From: Caulobacter sp031457805
GTDB lineage: Bacteria; Pseudomonadota; Alphaproteobacteria; Caulobacterales; Caulobacteraceae
NCBI RefSeq assembly: GCF_031457805.1
Contig: NZ_JAVDXI010000004.1
Coordinates: 248,001 to 312,000, forward strand
Length of the DNA stretch: 64,000 nt
Reading direction: 5' to 3'
Part shown: positions 26,959-36,700 of the stretch, one piece after another
How positions within the stretch are numbered: position 1 is the stretch's first letter
Layout of the letters: each line of letters opens with the position of its first letter
The notes under the pieces: generated by a model
What the model was told of the DNA's origin: nothing
Databases searched by the model: none
Seen by the model: the letters and a program-made list of their open reading frames with translations, nothing else
Translations under genes and position numbers: made by a program

Positions 26959-27389
26959 GCGGACCGACCGCCCTTTCGGGCCGACGGACATCCGGAGACA
27001 GACAGCGCGCCGGAAGCGTTCAAGCCTCGGCGCGCCTGTCTCTGTCGCCAGAGCCGCGCCATTTAGCAGGGTCGCACCCGCCCGGCAAGCGGGGGGCGGA
27101 GGATTGCCGCTTTTGGCATGCGGAAGTTTGCGGCGTAGCCCCTTCGCCCCGCCTTCCGGGATCAAAGCCGCGCGCCGCACGTTACCCGCTCATGCCCAGC
27201 CTATCGAATCCGCCCACCGAAGATCGCCCCTCGAATCGGGAAGTCGAGCATGAGAACATGCGCCCCGCCCGCGAAGGCGAAGCGCCGCGTCCCGCGACAG
27301 AGCCTCGAGGGGCGGCCGACAGCACCCGCTCGCCGAAAACCCAGACGGATCCGGGCTCCGGCGAGGCGTAGAGGGCGGACGACAAGGCG
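26959..27389. other. intergenic region upstream of tRNA-Trp
   Basis: This 431-bp interval must hold the promoter of the tRNA-Trp-secE-nusG unit. I could not fix it with confidence. One weak ORF (27192-27371) is listed separately. Confidence 0.4.
27192..27371 (+). CDS. possible 59-aa small protein
   Basis: An ATG at 27192 opens 59 codons of a hydrophilic Pro/Glu/Arg/Ser-rich peptide (MPSLSNPPTEDRPSNREVEH...) ending at TAG 27369-27371. There is no good ribosome site and no recognisable domain, and the composition looks disordered. It may be non-coding. Confidence 0.25.
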   Translation: MPSLSNPPTEDRPSNREVEHENMRPAREGEAPRPATEPRGAADSTRSPKTQTDPGSGEA

Positions 27390-27806
27390 CTAACCGGCCT
27401 TGCTTTCCTTAGCCTTGTCGCCCTTGTCCGTTGACGAACTGCTGGCGGGCACGGACGCGCCACACTGAATACCCAGGTAAGACCATCGCACGTCCGTCAA
27501 CTGGCGGCCGCACTGGGTATTCTTGCCCATGTCCTTGCCCTGCAACGAGATCGCAACCCCCTTGCTCAGGTCCGGCGCCGGGCTCGCCGTGCTGATGTCA
27601 TAGTATCCGCCGCCACGGCCCTTCACGACGAGGCAGTCGGTGTTCTCCACCGGACGAACACACCCCGACGCCGTGACCGGCGTCGCCTCCACGATGACTT
27701 GCTGAGCCTGCGCGACCTTTGTCTTCGCGCCGCCGTCACTGCAACCGGCCAAACCAAACGCTACTAGACTGGCCGCCGCGGCGGCCCCTGAGAACCAAAC
27801 CCGCAT
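27390..27806 (-). CDS. small lipoprotein of unknown function
   Basis: A 138-aa protein starting at ATG 27806 behind GGAGGAACGT, with a lipoprotein signal ending FGLAGC (Cys22). The mature part has five further cysteines (GCVRP, TDCLVV, TQCGRQL, IQCGA among them) and a Gly/Tyr turn GRGGGYYDIS, suggesting a small disulphide-bonded periplasmic domain. It ends in a Ser/Lys-rich tail. I do not recognise the family. An open frame continues upstream to 27974 but lacks a signal. Confidence 0.75.
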   Translation of the reverse strand: MRVWFSGAAAAASLVAFGLAGCSDGGAKTKVAQAQQVIVEATPVTASGCVRPVENTDCLVVKGRGGGYYDISTASPAPDLSKGVAISLQGKDMGKNTQCGRQLTDVRWSYLGIQCGASVPASSSSTDKGDKAKESKAG

Positions 27807-28290
27807 ACGTTCCTCCGTATCGTTGGCTTCGCGAACGAAGCAACGTGAAGTCTGCGCTCGGTTTCGGGGCGCGGCAATCACAATTTCGCCGTTTTCGAAA
27901 ACTTGGTCCGTACGTCTTCGTGATAGGAAATGGTCATTTCCTCGAAGGCATCGACAGGGGCACGCCTCAGACACACATAACGCCGCGCCAGAAATAATCT
28001 TCCACGTAATCAGGCTGAAACCCTCATTTAAACATCCGTTTGCAAACCCGAGTTTTTATTTTCTTAAGCTTGGAAATACTTTTCGTGGACTTCACACAGG
28101 CCGCATGGGTCGGCACCGACCTCCAGGGCAGGAGTTTTTCACAACCCGGCATTAGACAACCGGCGTTGACATCACGATGCGCTTTCACACATGAGACAAG
28201 CGCCGCCAAAGGGCCTGGGCGGCTCCATCATGCGCCGTGGGCGCGCCCGCCTTTTCCGCGCTGAGCGCGTCAGGGACACGAAGAATTCAG
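27807..28290. other. 484-bp divergent intergenic region with an A+T-rich core
   Basis: Between the lipoprotein and the ferredoxin-NADP reductase. The part around 27975-28090 is strikingly A+T-rich for this genome (for example TTTTTATTTTCTTAAGC at 28051-28067). Short open frames on both strands lack ribosome sites. It probably holds two regulated promoters. Confidence 0.5.
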
Positions 28291-29118
28291 ATGACGGCCA
28301 ACGCGACCGCCGCCGCCCCCGTGAAGGAAGCCCCGTACTTCGTCGAGAAGGTGCTGTGGGTGAAACACTGGACAGACCGACTGTTCAGCTTCGCGATCAC
28401 CCGCCCTGCAAGCTTCCGCTTCCGGTCAGGCGAGTTCGTGATGATCGGCCTGCCCGCGCGCGAAGAGCTGGGTGAAAAGAAGCCCACCTTGCGCGCCTAT
28501 TCGATCGGCTCGCCATCGTTCGCAGAAGAGCTGGAGTTCTTCTCGATCAAGGTCCCCGACGGCCCGCTGACCTCACGCCTGCAACTGATCCAGGAAGGCG
28601 ACGAAATCCTTCTGGGCAAGAAGCCGACCGGCACCCTGGTGCTGGACGCCGTGCGTCCCGGCAAGCGCCTGTTCCTGTTCGGCACCGGCACGGGCCTGGC
28701 GCCCTGGTTGTCGGTGGCCCGCGATCCAGACGCCTATAGCCGCTTCGAGCGCGTCATCGTCGCCCACGGCGTGCGCGAGGTGAAGGAACTGGCCTATCGC
28801 GACCTCTTCACCCAGGAGATCTTCGACGATCCGCTGGTGGGTGACGAGGCCCGCGCCCAGTTGACCTATTATCCGACGGTGACCCGCGAGCCGTTCGAGC
28901 GGCAAGGCCGGTTCACCGACCTGATCACAAGCGGCAAGTTGTTCTCGGATCTCGGCATCGAGGGCGACAAGTTCGATCCGGAAAACGACCGGGCCATGTT
29001 GTGCGGCTCGATGGCCATGATCAAGGACACCGCCGCCCTGCTGGAGGCCCACGGCCTCAAGGAAGGCTCCAACGCCGAACCCGGCGATTTTGTGATCGAG
29101 CGGGCGTTCGTCGGCTAG
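28291..29118 (+). CDS. fpr: ferredoxin-NADP(+) reductase
   Basis: A 275-aa FAD enzyme that moves electrons between NADPH and ferredoxin/flavodoxin. FAD-binding motif LRAYSIGSPSF (RxYS) is near residue 72; the NADP-binding GTGTGLAPWLS follows. The C-terminus EPGDFVIERAFVG is typical of the bacterial subclass I group. ATG 28291 is chosen because the alignable domain starts soon after; the frame is open from 28237. The TAG stop (29116-29118) lies in the CTAG end of a family B repeat. In this group fpr often answers oxidative stress; no operator is obvious. Confidence 0.92.
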   Translation: MTANATAAAPVKEAPYFVEKVLWVKHWTDRLFSFAITRPASFRFRSGEFVMIGLPAREELGEKKPTLRAYSIGSPSFAEELEFFSIKVPDGPLTSRLQLIQEGDEILLGKKPTGTLVLDAVRPGKRLFLFGTGTGLAPWLSVARDPDAYSRFERVIVAHGVREVKELAYRDLFTQEIFDDPLVGDEARAQLTYYPTVTREPFERQGRFTDLITSGKLFSDLGIEGDKFDPENDRAMLCGSMAMIKDTAALLEAHGLKEGSNAEPGDFVIERAFVG

Positions 29119-29230
29119 GGCGCGACGCCGAAAGTGGGAACCGGTTTCGGCGCGGCTCACGCTCTAAGTCTCTGATTTAGAGCCTCGTTATCGCGTCAAA
29201 ACGATTCCGTTTTGACGCGCGAGGCTCTAG
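29115..29230. repeat. family B palindromic element, copy 1
   Basis: A 116-bp element bounded by CTAG. It contains GACGCCGAAAGTGGGAACCG with its pairing arm CGGTTTCGGCGC, then ACGCTCTAAG, and the hairpin half GCGTCAAAACGATTCCGTTTTGACGC. It matches 52397-52512 closely. Its first CTAG supplies the fpr stop codon. Confidence 0.93.
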
Positions 29231-29263
29231 AGCCGCTGACGCCAGATCGGTTACGGTCTGACG

Positions 29264-30490
29264 ATGGTCGACTCGCCCCCTCCGAGCCTCAAAAACCTGA
29301 CCGTCGAAGAGGCGCGCCAGCGCATTCTCGCCGATGCGTTCCGCTTGGGCGCTGAATCCGTGCGATTGACCGAGAGCCTGGGGCGATGTCTCGCCGAGCC
29401 GGTTGTCGCCGGTCGCGCGCAACCGCCCTTCGCCGCCTCGGCCATGGATGGCTGGGCGATCCGGCGCGCAGACTACGCGCCCGGCGCGCGCTTTCGGATC
29501 GTCGGTGAAAGCGCGGCCGGCGCCGCCTACCCCCGCCCTCTCGGCGCAAGCGAAGCGGTGCGGATCTTCACCGGCGCGCCACTTCCGGCGGACGCAGATC
29601 TTGTCATCATCCAGGAGGAAGCGGTCCGCGACGGCGATGACGTCCGTTGCGATGCGGGGAAGGATCCTCGCGCCAACGTCCGGCCCGCCGGCGGCGACTT
29701 CAAGCCCGGCGACATCCTGCTGGAGGCCGGCGTTGTCATCGACCCTTGGCGCCTTTCCCTCATCGCAGCGGCCGGACGCGCCGAGGTTTCGGTGGCGCGC
29801 CGTCCCCGCGTGGCGATCCTGGCGACAGGGGACGAACTGGTTCCACCCGGCGCGACGCCCCGCTCTGACCAGATCTTCGAGAGCGGCTCGTGCAGTCTCG
29901 CGGCGCTGATCGAGGCTTGGGGCGGCGAGGCTGTGCGACTCTCAGCCCAAGGCGACGATGTAGAGGCGATCGCCGCCGCCGTGGCGCCGGCGGCGGTGGA
30001 TCTGGTGGTCACAATCGGCGGCGCCTCGGTCGGCGACCACGATCTGGTCAAGCCCGCGCTCAAGACGCTGGGTTTGACGCTGTCGGTCGAGACGGTCGCC
30101 TTGCGCCCGGGCAAGCCGACCTGGAGCGGACGCCTGGCCGACGGCCGCCGCGTTCTGGGCCTGCCCGGCAACCCGGCCTCGGCGCTGGTCTGCGCGGAGC
30201 TTTTTCTGAGGCCGCTGCTGGCGGCGCTGGTCGGAGCGGCGCCGGATATTCGTCTCACGCCCGCGCGTTTGGCGATCCCGCTTCCTGCCGGCGGGCCGCG
30301 CGAGCACTGGATGCGCGCCTCGCTATCGACAGATGCCGACGGGCGAACCGTGGCGACGCCATTCCCCGATCAGGATTCCTCGCTGGTCGGCGTGTTCGCG
30401 CGCGCCGATGCTCTCCTGCGAAGACCGGTCGGCGCGCCCGCCGCCGCGACGGGAGACCTGGTGGAAGTTCTGCCGCTCCGGCGCGGCTGA
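29264..30490 (+). CDS. moeA: molybdopterin molybdenumtransferase
   Basis: A 408-aa MoeA that inserts molybdate into adenylylated molybdopterin, the last step of molybdenum cofactor synthesis. Family motifs include AMDGWAI in domain III, GDELVPPG in domain I, GGASVGDHDLV and PGKPTWSGRL...LPGNPASALV. ATG 29264 gives an N-terminus aligned with the family. It stands alone on the plus strand after a repeat; no other moa/mog gene is nearby. Confidence 0.95.
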   Translation: MVDSPPPSLKNLTVEEARQRILADAFRLGAESVRLTESLGRCLAEPVVAGRAQPPFAASAMDGWAIRRADYAPGARFRIVGESAAGAAYPRPLGASEAVRIFTGAPLPADADLVIIQEEAVRDGDDVRCDAGKDPRANVRPAGGDFKPGDILLEAGVVIDPWRLSLIAAAGRAEVSVARRPRVAILATGDELVPPGATPRSDQIFESGSCSLAALIEAWGGEAVRLSAQGDDVEAIAAAVAPAAVDLVVTIGGASVGDHDLVKPALKTLGLTLSVETVALRPGKPTWSGRLADGRRVLGLPGNPASALVCAELFLRPLLAALVGAAPDIRLTPARLAIPLPAGGPREHWMRASLSTDADGRTVATPFPDQDSSLVGVFARADALLRRPVGAPAAATGDLVEVLPLRRG

Positions 30491-30578
30491 AACCGCGACG
30501 CCACAGAATTGACGTGCTAAGCCCGGATTTGAGTTCGCCGGGCGTGACCCGACCTTCACCGCTTCAGAGGTTCGTTTC

Positions 30579-32462
30579 ATGGGGCATGCAGGAAAGATCG
30601 CGACCCACGTCCTGTTGGCCTTCGTGGCCCTGCTCGCCGGCCGCTATCTCGTCATCGACATGCCGTTCACGCGGGACACGCTGCTGCAGGCGACCCTGTA
30701 TGGCCTGGCGGCTTTCATCGTGGAGCTGGCCTTCCGGGTCGAGCGAGCCCCGTGGCGCTTCGTCTCCGCAACCGACCATTTGAGACTTCTCCGGTCGGCC
30801 GTGCTGACGGCGGCGGCGTTTCTGGTGATCACGCGCCTGACCCATCCGGGCATCGACGGAGGCCTGCGCACGGTGGCGGGCGCCGCGCTGATCCAGGCCG
30901 CCCTGCTCTCCGCGCTGCGGGTGGTCCGCCGCAGCTTGCATGAGCGCATGCTGCTCGACTCGGTTCTGCGCCTTGGCCCTGCATCGCTGCACCCGGCCCT
31001 GCCGAGACTGCTGATCATCGGTTCGGCGTCCGAGGCGGAGGCGTTTCTGCGCGCACCGGCCGGCCTTGGCGAACGCTACGCCCCGATCGGCGTGGTCTCG
31101 CCGCTGGATCGCGAGACCGGCGACGAACTGCGCGGCGTCTGCGTGCTGGGCTCCATCGCCGACTTCGACAGTGTCCTGGCCCGTCTGCGCGACAGCGGCC
31201 TGTCGCCGGCCGCCATCCTGTTCCTCACCGACAGCGCGATGAGCACCTTCGGCGCCGAACGCCTGGGTCGTCTGAAGACCGAAGGCGTACGCCTGCTGCG
31301 CCGTCACGGCGTGGTCGAGATGGGCGCCGCGGCGAACACGCCCTTGCTGCGCGAGATCAGTATCGAGGAACTCCTGAGCCGGCCGCCGGTGCGCCTCGAC
31401 CCTGAGCCGGTCCGCGCCCTCGTCTCCGGCCGTCGGGTGCTGGTCACCGGCGCAGGCGGCAGCATCGGCTCCGAGCTCTGCCGCCAGATCGCCGCCAGTG
31501 GCTGCGCGCATCTGACCATGGTGGACGCCTCCGAGTACAACCTGTTCCACATCGATCGCGAGATCGCCGAGCGGCACCCGATCCTCGCCCGGCGCGAAGC
31601 GCTGTGCGACGTCCGCGACGCCGCGCGCGTCCAGCGCGTGTTCGCGGAGATGAAGCCGGACATCATCTTCCATGCCGCAGCGTTGAAGCATGTGACTCTG
31701 GTCGAAAACCATCCTTGCGAGGGCGTGCGCACCAATGTGCTGGGCACCCGGAACGTAGCTGTCGCGGCGAAGGCCTGTGGCGCGGCGCATCTGGCCCTGA
31801 TCTCGACCGACAAGGCCGTGGCGCCGACCAGCGTCATGGGCGCTGCGAAGCGGGTGGCGGAGGCCGTCGCGCGCCAGTACGGCGGCGGCGGCGACATGCG
31901 GGTCAGCATCGTGCGCTTTGGCAACGTGCTGGGTTCGGCCGGTTCGGTCGTCCCGATCTTCAAGAGCCAGATTGCTCGCGGCGGCCCGATCACCCTGACC
32001 CACGCCGAGGTCGAGCGCTACTTCATGACCATCCCGGAGGCCGTGCAGCTGGTGCTCCGGGCCGTGGCCCTGTCGATGATCGCCTCTGAACCCGAAGCCG
32101 GCGTGCTGACCCTCGAGATGGGTGAGCCCGTGAAAATCATCGACCTGGCCCGGCGGATGATCGAGCTTCAGGGCCTCGCGCCTGGGCGCGACATCGAGAT
32201 CCAGATCACGGGGCTGCGGCCTGGTGAGAAGCTGACGGAGACTCTCGTCGACGTGAACGAGGTCGCGCGTCTCAAGGCGCCGGGGATCATGGAGGCGGTG
32301 CGCTTGGCCCCCGCCCCGACGATCGCCGATGAGCGCTTGGCCGAGCTGGACGGCTTGGCGGAAGTCGGCGACGAAGCCGGCGTGCGCGCCCGTTTGTTCG
32401 AACTGGTGGAGGACCTTCGTCAGGTCGGTCCGTCCAAGGTGGTCAAGATCCGGGCGTCGTAA
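30579..32462 (+). CDS. membrane nucleotide-sugar 4,6-dehydratase, CapD/WbpM family
   Basis: A 627-aa inner-membrane enzyme. Four hydrophobic helices cover about residues 5-120. A first Rossmann-like domain (RLLIIGSASEAEAFL, about 140-270) follows. The catalytic domain begins at RRVLVTGAGGSIGSELCRQI (near residue 285). The active site has TDKAV followed by SVMGAAK, where Met replaces the usual Tyr of the Y-x-x-x-K motif; this is normal in the WbpM group. It makes UDP-4-keto-6-deoxy sugars from UDP-GlcNAc for polysaccharide or lipid-linked glycans. No other glycan gene is adjacent. Confidence 0.9.
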   Translation: MGHAGKIATHVLLAFVALLAGRYLVIDMPFTRDTLLQATLYGLAAFIVELAFRVERAPWRFVSATDHLRLLRSAVLTAAAFLVITRLTHPGIDGGLRTVAGAALIQAALLSALRVVRRSLHERMLLDSVLRLGPASLHPALPRLLIIGSASEAEAFLRAPAGLGERYAPIGVVSPLDRETGDELRGVCVLGSIADFDSVLARLRDSGLSPAAILFLTDSAMSTFGAERLGRLKTEGVRLLRRHGVVEMGAAANTPLLREISIEELLSRPPVRLDPEPVRALVSGRRVLVTGAGGSIGSELCRQIAASGCAHLTMVDASEYNLFHIDREIAERHPILARREALCDVRDAARVQRVFAEMKPDIIFHAAALKHVTLVENHPCEGVRTNVLGTRNVAVAAKACGAAHLALISTDKAVAPTSVMGAAKRVAEAVARQYGGGGDMRVSIVRFGNVLGSAGSVVPIFKSQIARGGPITLTHAEVERYFMTIPEAVQLVLRAVALSMIASEPEAGVLTLEMGEPVKIIDLARRMIELQGLAPGRDIEIQITGLRPGEKLTETLVDVNEVARLKAPGIMEAVRLAPAPTIADERLAELDGLAEVGDEAGVRARLFELVEDLRQVGPSKVVKIRAS

Positions 32463-32582
32463 GCTCGGCTCTGGAGGATCGTGCAGGAGACCTGGAGGAT
32501 CGATCTAACGGGTTCGGATTTCTCGTGAGATACGACCTCCGCGATCCTCCCCGATCGTCTCCCAAAATCCGAGGACTATCCC

Positions 32583-33626
32583 ATGGCCACCGCCAAAGGC
32601 TACGCGGCGCCCGCCGCAGGCGCGCCGCTTGCGCCCTTCACGTTTGATCGTCGCGACCCTAACCCTGACGACGTCGTCATCGCCATCAAGTACTGCGGGG
32701 TCTGCCACTCCGACATCCACATGGTCGACAACGGCTGGGGTCAGAGCGTCTATCCGATCGTTCCCGGCCACGAGATCGCCGGCGTCGTCACGGCCGTCGG
32801 CGCCAACGTCACCCGCTTCAAGGAAGGCGACCATGTCGGCGTCGGCTGCTTCGTCGACAGCTGCGTCACCTGTAAGGCCGCGCGCGACCTCGACCGCGAG
32901 CAGTACCAGCCGGGCCTAGTACTGACCTACAGCGGCTTCGAGCCGGGTTCGGAGACGCCGACCTATGGCGGCTATTCCGATCATATCGTGGTCAAGGACG
33001 ACTACGTCCTGTCGATCCCCGAACACCTGCCGCTGGACGCCGCCGCGCCGCTGCTGTGCGCGGGCATCACGCTCTATTCGCCGCTTCGCCACTGGAACGC
33101 CGGTCCCGGCAAGAAGGTGGCGATCCTGGGCATGGGCGGTCTGGGCCACATGGGCGTCAAGCTGGCCCACGCCATGGGCGCGGAGGTTACGGTTCTGAGC
33201 CAGACGCTGTCCAAGAAGGACGACGGCCTGCGGCTGGGCGCGGACCACTACTACGCCACCAACGATCCCACGACCTTCGAAAGCCTGGCCGATACGTTCG
33301 ACCTGATCATCTGCACCGTCTCGGCGCCGCTGGACTGGGGCGCGTACCTGGCGCTGCTGAAGATCGACGGGACGATGGTGCTGGTCGGCGCGCCGGAAGA
33401 ACCGGCCCAGCTCAACGCCTTCGCCCTGATCCCCGGCCGTCGCACCCTGGCGGGTTCGATGATCGGCTCGATCAAGGAGACGCAGGAGATGCTCGACTTC
33501 TGCGGTGAGAAGAACATCGTCGCCGACATCGAAGTGATCTCGATCGACCAGATCAACGCAGCCTACCAGCGCATGCAGAAGAGCGACGTGCGCTATCGCT
33601 TCGTGATCGACATGGCCACGCTCTAG
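32583..33626 (+). CDS. NAD(P)-dependent zinc alcohol dehydrogenase, cinnamyl-type, with altered structural zinc site
   Basis: A 347-aa medium-chain dehydrogenase of the YahK/AdhC (cinnamyl alcohol) group, reducing aldehydes with NADPH. Catalytic zinc ligands are present: Cys in CGVCHSDIH, His-Glu in PGHE and Cys in LLCAGIT. The nucleotide fold is AILGMGGLGHMGVKLA. The structural zinc loop normally has four cysteines; here it reads DSCVTCKAARDLDREQYQ, keeping two, with Ala and Gln at or near the other two. The TAG stop (33624-33626) is in the CTAG end of a family A repeat. No operon partner is visible. Confidence 0.9.
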   Translation: MATAKGYAAPAAGAPLAPFTFDRRDPNPDDVVIAIKYCGVCHSDIHMVDNGWGQSVYPIVPGHEIAGVVTAVGANVTRFKEGDHVGVGCFVDSCVTCKAARDLDREQYQPGLVLTYSGFEPGSETPTYGGYSDHIVVKDDYVLSIPEHLPLDAAAPLLCAGITLYSPLRHWNAGPGKKVAILGMGGLGHMGVKLAHAMGAEVTVLSQTLSKKDDGLRLGADHYYATNDPTTFESLADTFDLIICTVSAPLDWGAYLALLKIDGTMVLVGAPEEPAQLNAFALIPGRRTLAGSMIGSIKETQEMLDFCGEKNIVADIEVISIDQINAAYQRMQKSDVRYRFVIDMATL

Positions 33627-33730
33627 AGCATTTCACGACCTGACTGCGTCAGGCCGTGAGCTCTAATCTTTTGTTTTGGCGCATTTTTCTTCACGCGAAC
33701 CGGAACCACTTCGCTCGAAAAATGCTCTAG
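33623..33730. repeat. family A palindromic element, copy 2
   Basis: A 108-bp copy with perfect ends CTAGAGCATTT/AAATGCTCTAG. It differs from copy 1 by only a few bases (for example GCGTCAGG instead of GCGACAGG). Its first CTAG supplies the alcohol dehydrogenase stop codon. Confidence 0.95.
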
Positions 33731-33777
33731 CGCGGGGCCCCGGGGAAACGCCGCATAGACGTTTCCCCGCCTTGGCC

Positions 33778-36700
33778 TCAGTGGAAATCGCGACTGCGCA
33801 GAAGGCGTCCCGACACCTTCTGGCGCATGCGCGGCGCGGGCGCTCCGGGCTCGTCGCGGAGGCTTGAGAGCTCAGCCGACAGGTCGGTGAAGCGTTCGGC
33901 CACCACGTGGAGCACGTTGTCGGCCCGCTGCACCCGGCCATGGACGATCAGGAACGAGGCGGTCATCACCACATTTCGGTCCGCGTCGAACCGGTCCTTC
34001 CAGACCACCGCATTGGCCACGCCCGTCTCGTCCTCGAGGGTGACGAACACCACGCCCTTGGCCGTACCGGGCCGCTGGCGGATCAGCACCAGACCCGCCA
34101 CCGACACTTTTGCGCCGTCCTTCAGCGACAGCAGTCGATCGGCGGGGACCACGCCCCGGGCGGCCAGCATCGATCGATAGAAGCCGATCGGATGGGCCTT
34201 CAGGGAGAGGCTGGTGGTCCGATAGTCCTCGGCCACCTCCTGGGTCGCGGCCATGGCCGGCAGCGCCACGCGCTCTTCAAACAGCGGCAGGCCAGCCAGC
34301 AGGGGCGCCTGAACCAGCGCCTTGTGCTCGCCCTTCAGCCCTTTCACCGCCCAGAGGGCCTCGCGACGGCTTAGCCCCACCGAGGCGAAGGCGTCAGCCT
34401 CGGCCAGCAGTTCCAGCGCCTTCTGCGGTACGCCGCTCTGGGCGAATTCCGCCGGCGTGCGCGCGCCCTCGGCCCGGGCCTTCAACAGCGGCGGGATGTC
34501 GATCTTCTCCTTCAGGCCTTTGATCTGGCGAAAGCCCAGGCGCACCGCCTTCCAGTGCGGGCGGGTCTTCTGGCACGCAACCTTGTCATGGCGAACGTGA
34601 GGGGCGCGAAAGCCTGGGCTGATTGGTTCCAACGTGCAGTCCCAGTCGCTGCTCAGAATATCGGGCGGCAACACCTCGACCCCGTGCTCCCGCGCGTCGC
34701 GAACCAGCTGGGCCGGCTGGTAGAAGCCCATCGGCTGGGCGTTGATCAGCGCCGCGCAGAACACGTCGGGCCAGGCCCACTTGATCCAGGCCGAGACATA
34801 GACCAGCTTGGCGAAGCTGGCCGCGTGGCTCTCGGGAAAGCCATAGTGGCTGAAACCCTCGATCTGCTTAAAGCAGCGCTCGGCGAAGGCGCGCTCATAG
34901 CCGCGCCCAACCATGCCCTCGATGAACTTGTCGCGATAGGCGTCCGGCGAGCCCAGATTGCGGAACGTCGCCATGGCCTTGCGCAAGCCATCGGCCTCGT
35001 TAGGCGTGAACTTGGCCGCCTCAATGGCCAGGCTCATGGCCTGCTCCTGGAACAGGGGCACCCCAAAGGTCTTGCCCAAGATCTCCTGCAGTTCGTCGGG
35101 CGGACCATGCTCGGGCGAGGGCTTGGGCCAGTCGACCGGCTCCTCGCCGTTCCGGCGTTTCAGGTAGGGATGGACCATGTCGCCCTGGATCGGCCCTGGA
35201 CGCACGATCGCCACCTGGATGACCAGATCATAGAACTCGCGGGGCCGCAGCCTTGGCAGCATCGACATCTGGGCGCGGCTCTCGACCTGGAACACGCCCA
35301 CGCTGTCGGCTGCGCAGAGCATGTCGTAGACGCCCGGAACCTCCTTGGGGATGTCGGCCAGGTCCTTCAGCCACGCCTGACCGTGATCCTCGCGCAGCAT
35401 CGTCATGGCCCGCTGGATGGCGTGCAGCATGCCTAGCGCCAGGATATCGACCTTCATCAGCCCCAGGCTGTCGATGTCGTCCTTGTCCCATTCGATGAAG
35501 GTCCGATCCTTCATCGCCGCCTTGCCGATCGGCACGGTCTCGTCCAGGCGACGCTTGGTCAGGACAAAGCCGCCGACATGCTGGGAGAGGTGACGCGGAA
35601 AACCGATGAGGTCGTTCGCCAGCCCGACCGCGCGGGCGATCTCCGGCGCCTCGGGATCCAGTCCCGCCTTGCGCAGATGCTCTTCCGGCAGGCCGTCGCC
35701 CCAGCTGCCCCAGACCGTGCCGGCCAGCAGGCTGGTGACGTCCTCGGTCAGGCCTAGCGCCTTGCCCACATCGCGGATAGCGCTACGCGGGCGATAGTGG
35801 ATCACCGTCCCGCAGATGGCCGCATAGTCCCGGCCATAGCGCCGGTACACATACTGCATGACCTCCTCGCGCCGGTCGTGCTCGAAGTCGACGTCGATGT
35901 CAGGCGGCTCGCCCCGGTTCTCAGAGATGAACCGGGTGAACAGCAGGCGGTGCTCGGTGGGGTCGATCGCCGTCACGCCCAGGCAGAAACAGACCGAGGA
36001 ATTGGCCGCCGAGCCCCGTCCCTGGCACAGGATGCCCATGCTGCGAGCCTCGCGCACGATGTCGTGCACGGTGATGAAGTAGTTGGGGTAGTCCATCTTC
36101 TCGATCAGCCGCAGCTCCTCCTGGATCTGGGCGGTGACCTTCGCGCTGACGCCGTTCGGGTAGCGCCAGGCCGCGCCCTTCCAGGTCAGGTCGGTCAGGT
36201 GCTGCATCGCGGTTTTGCCGGGCGGCACCGGTTCGTCCGGATACTGTTCGCGGATGTCCTTCAGGTCGAAGCCGATGCGCTCGACGATCTCGACCGTCCG
36301 CTCGACCGCGCGTGGCCAGCGGTCGAACAGGCGCGCCATCTCCTCCGGCGACTTGATGTGGCGCTCGGCGTTGGCCTCCAGGCGGAAACCCGCCTCCTGG
36401 ATCGCGCAATGCTCGCGCACGCAGCTGATCACGTCCTGCAGCGGGCGTCGTTCCGGGCCGTGATAGAGAACGTCATTGGTGGCGACCATCGGCGCGCCAG
36501 CCGCTCGGCCAAGACTCTCCAGCCGCGCCAGGCGCTGAAGGTCCCGGGCGGCGTAGGCCCGGCTGGCGGCCAGCCATGAACGGCCCCGCAGGTCGCCGGC
36601 CATGCGCGTAATGTCCTGTGCGAACTGGTCATCCAGGACCCTGGGCGGCACGATCAGTCCCAGCTGCCCCTCGGCATGATCCAGGAAATCCGCCCAGGTC

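Noticed and set aside
28024..28209. 61-codon minus-strand open frame in the A+T-rich region before fpr
   Set aside because: No ribosome site, no signal or domain; the region is better explained as regulatory.
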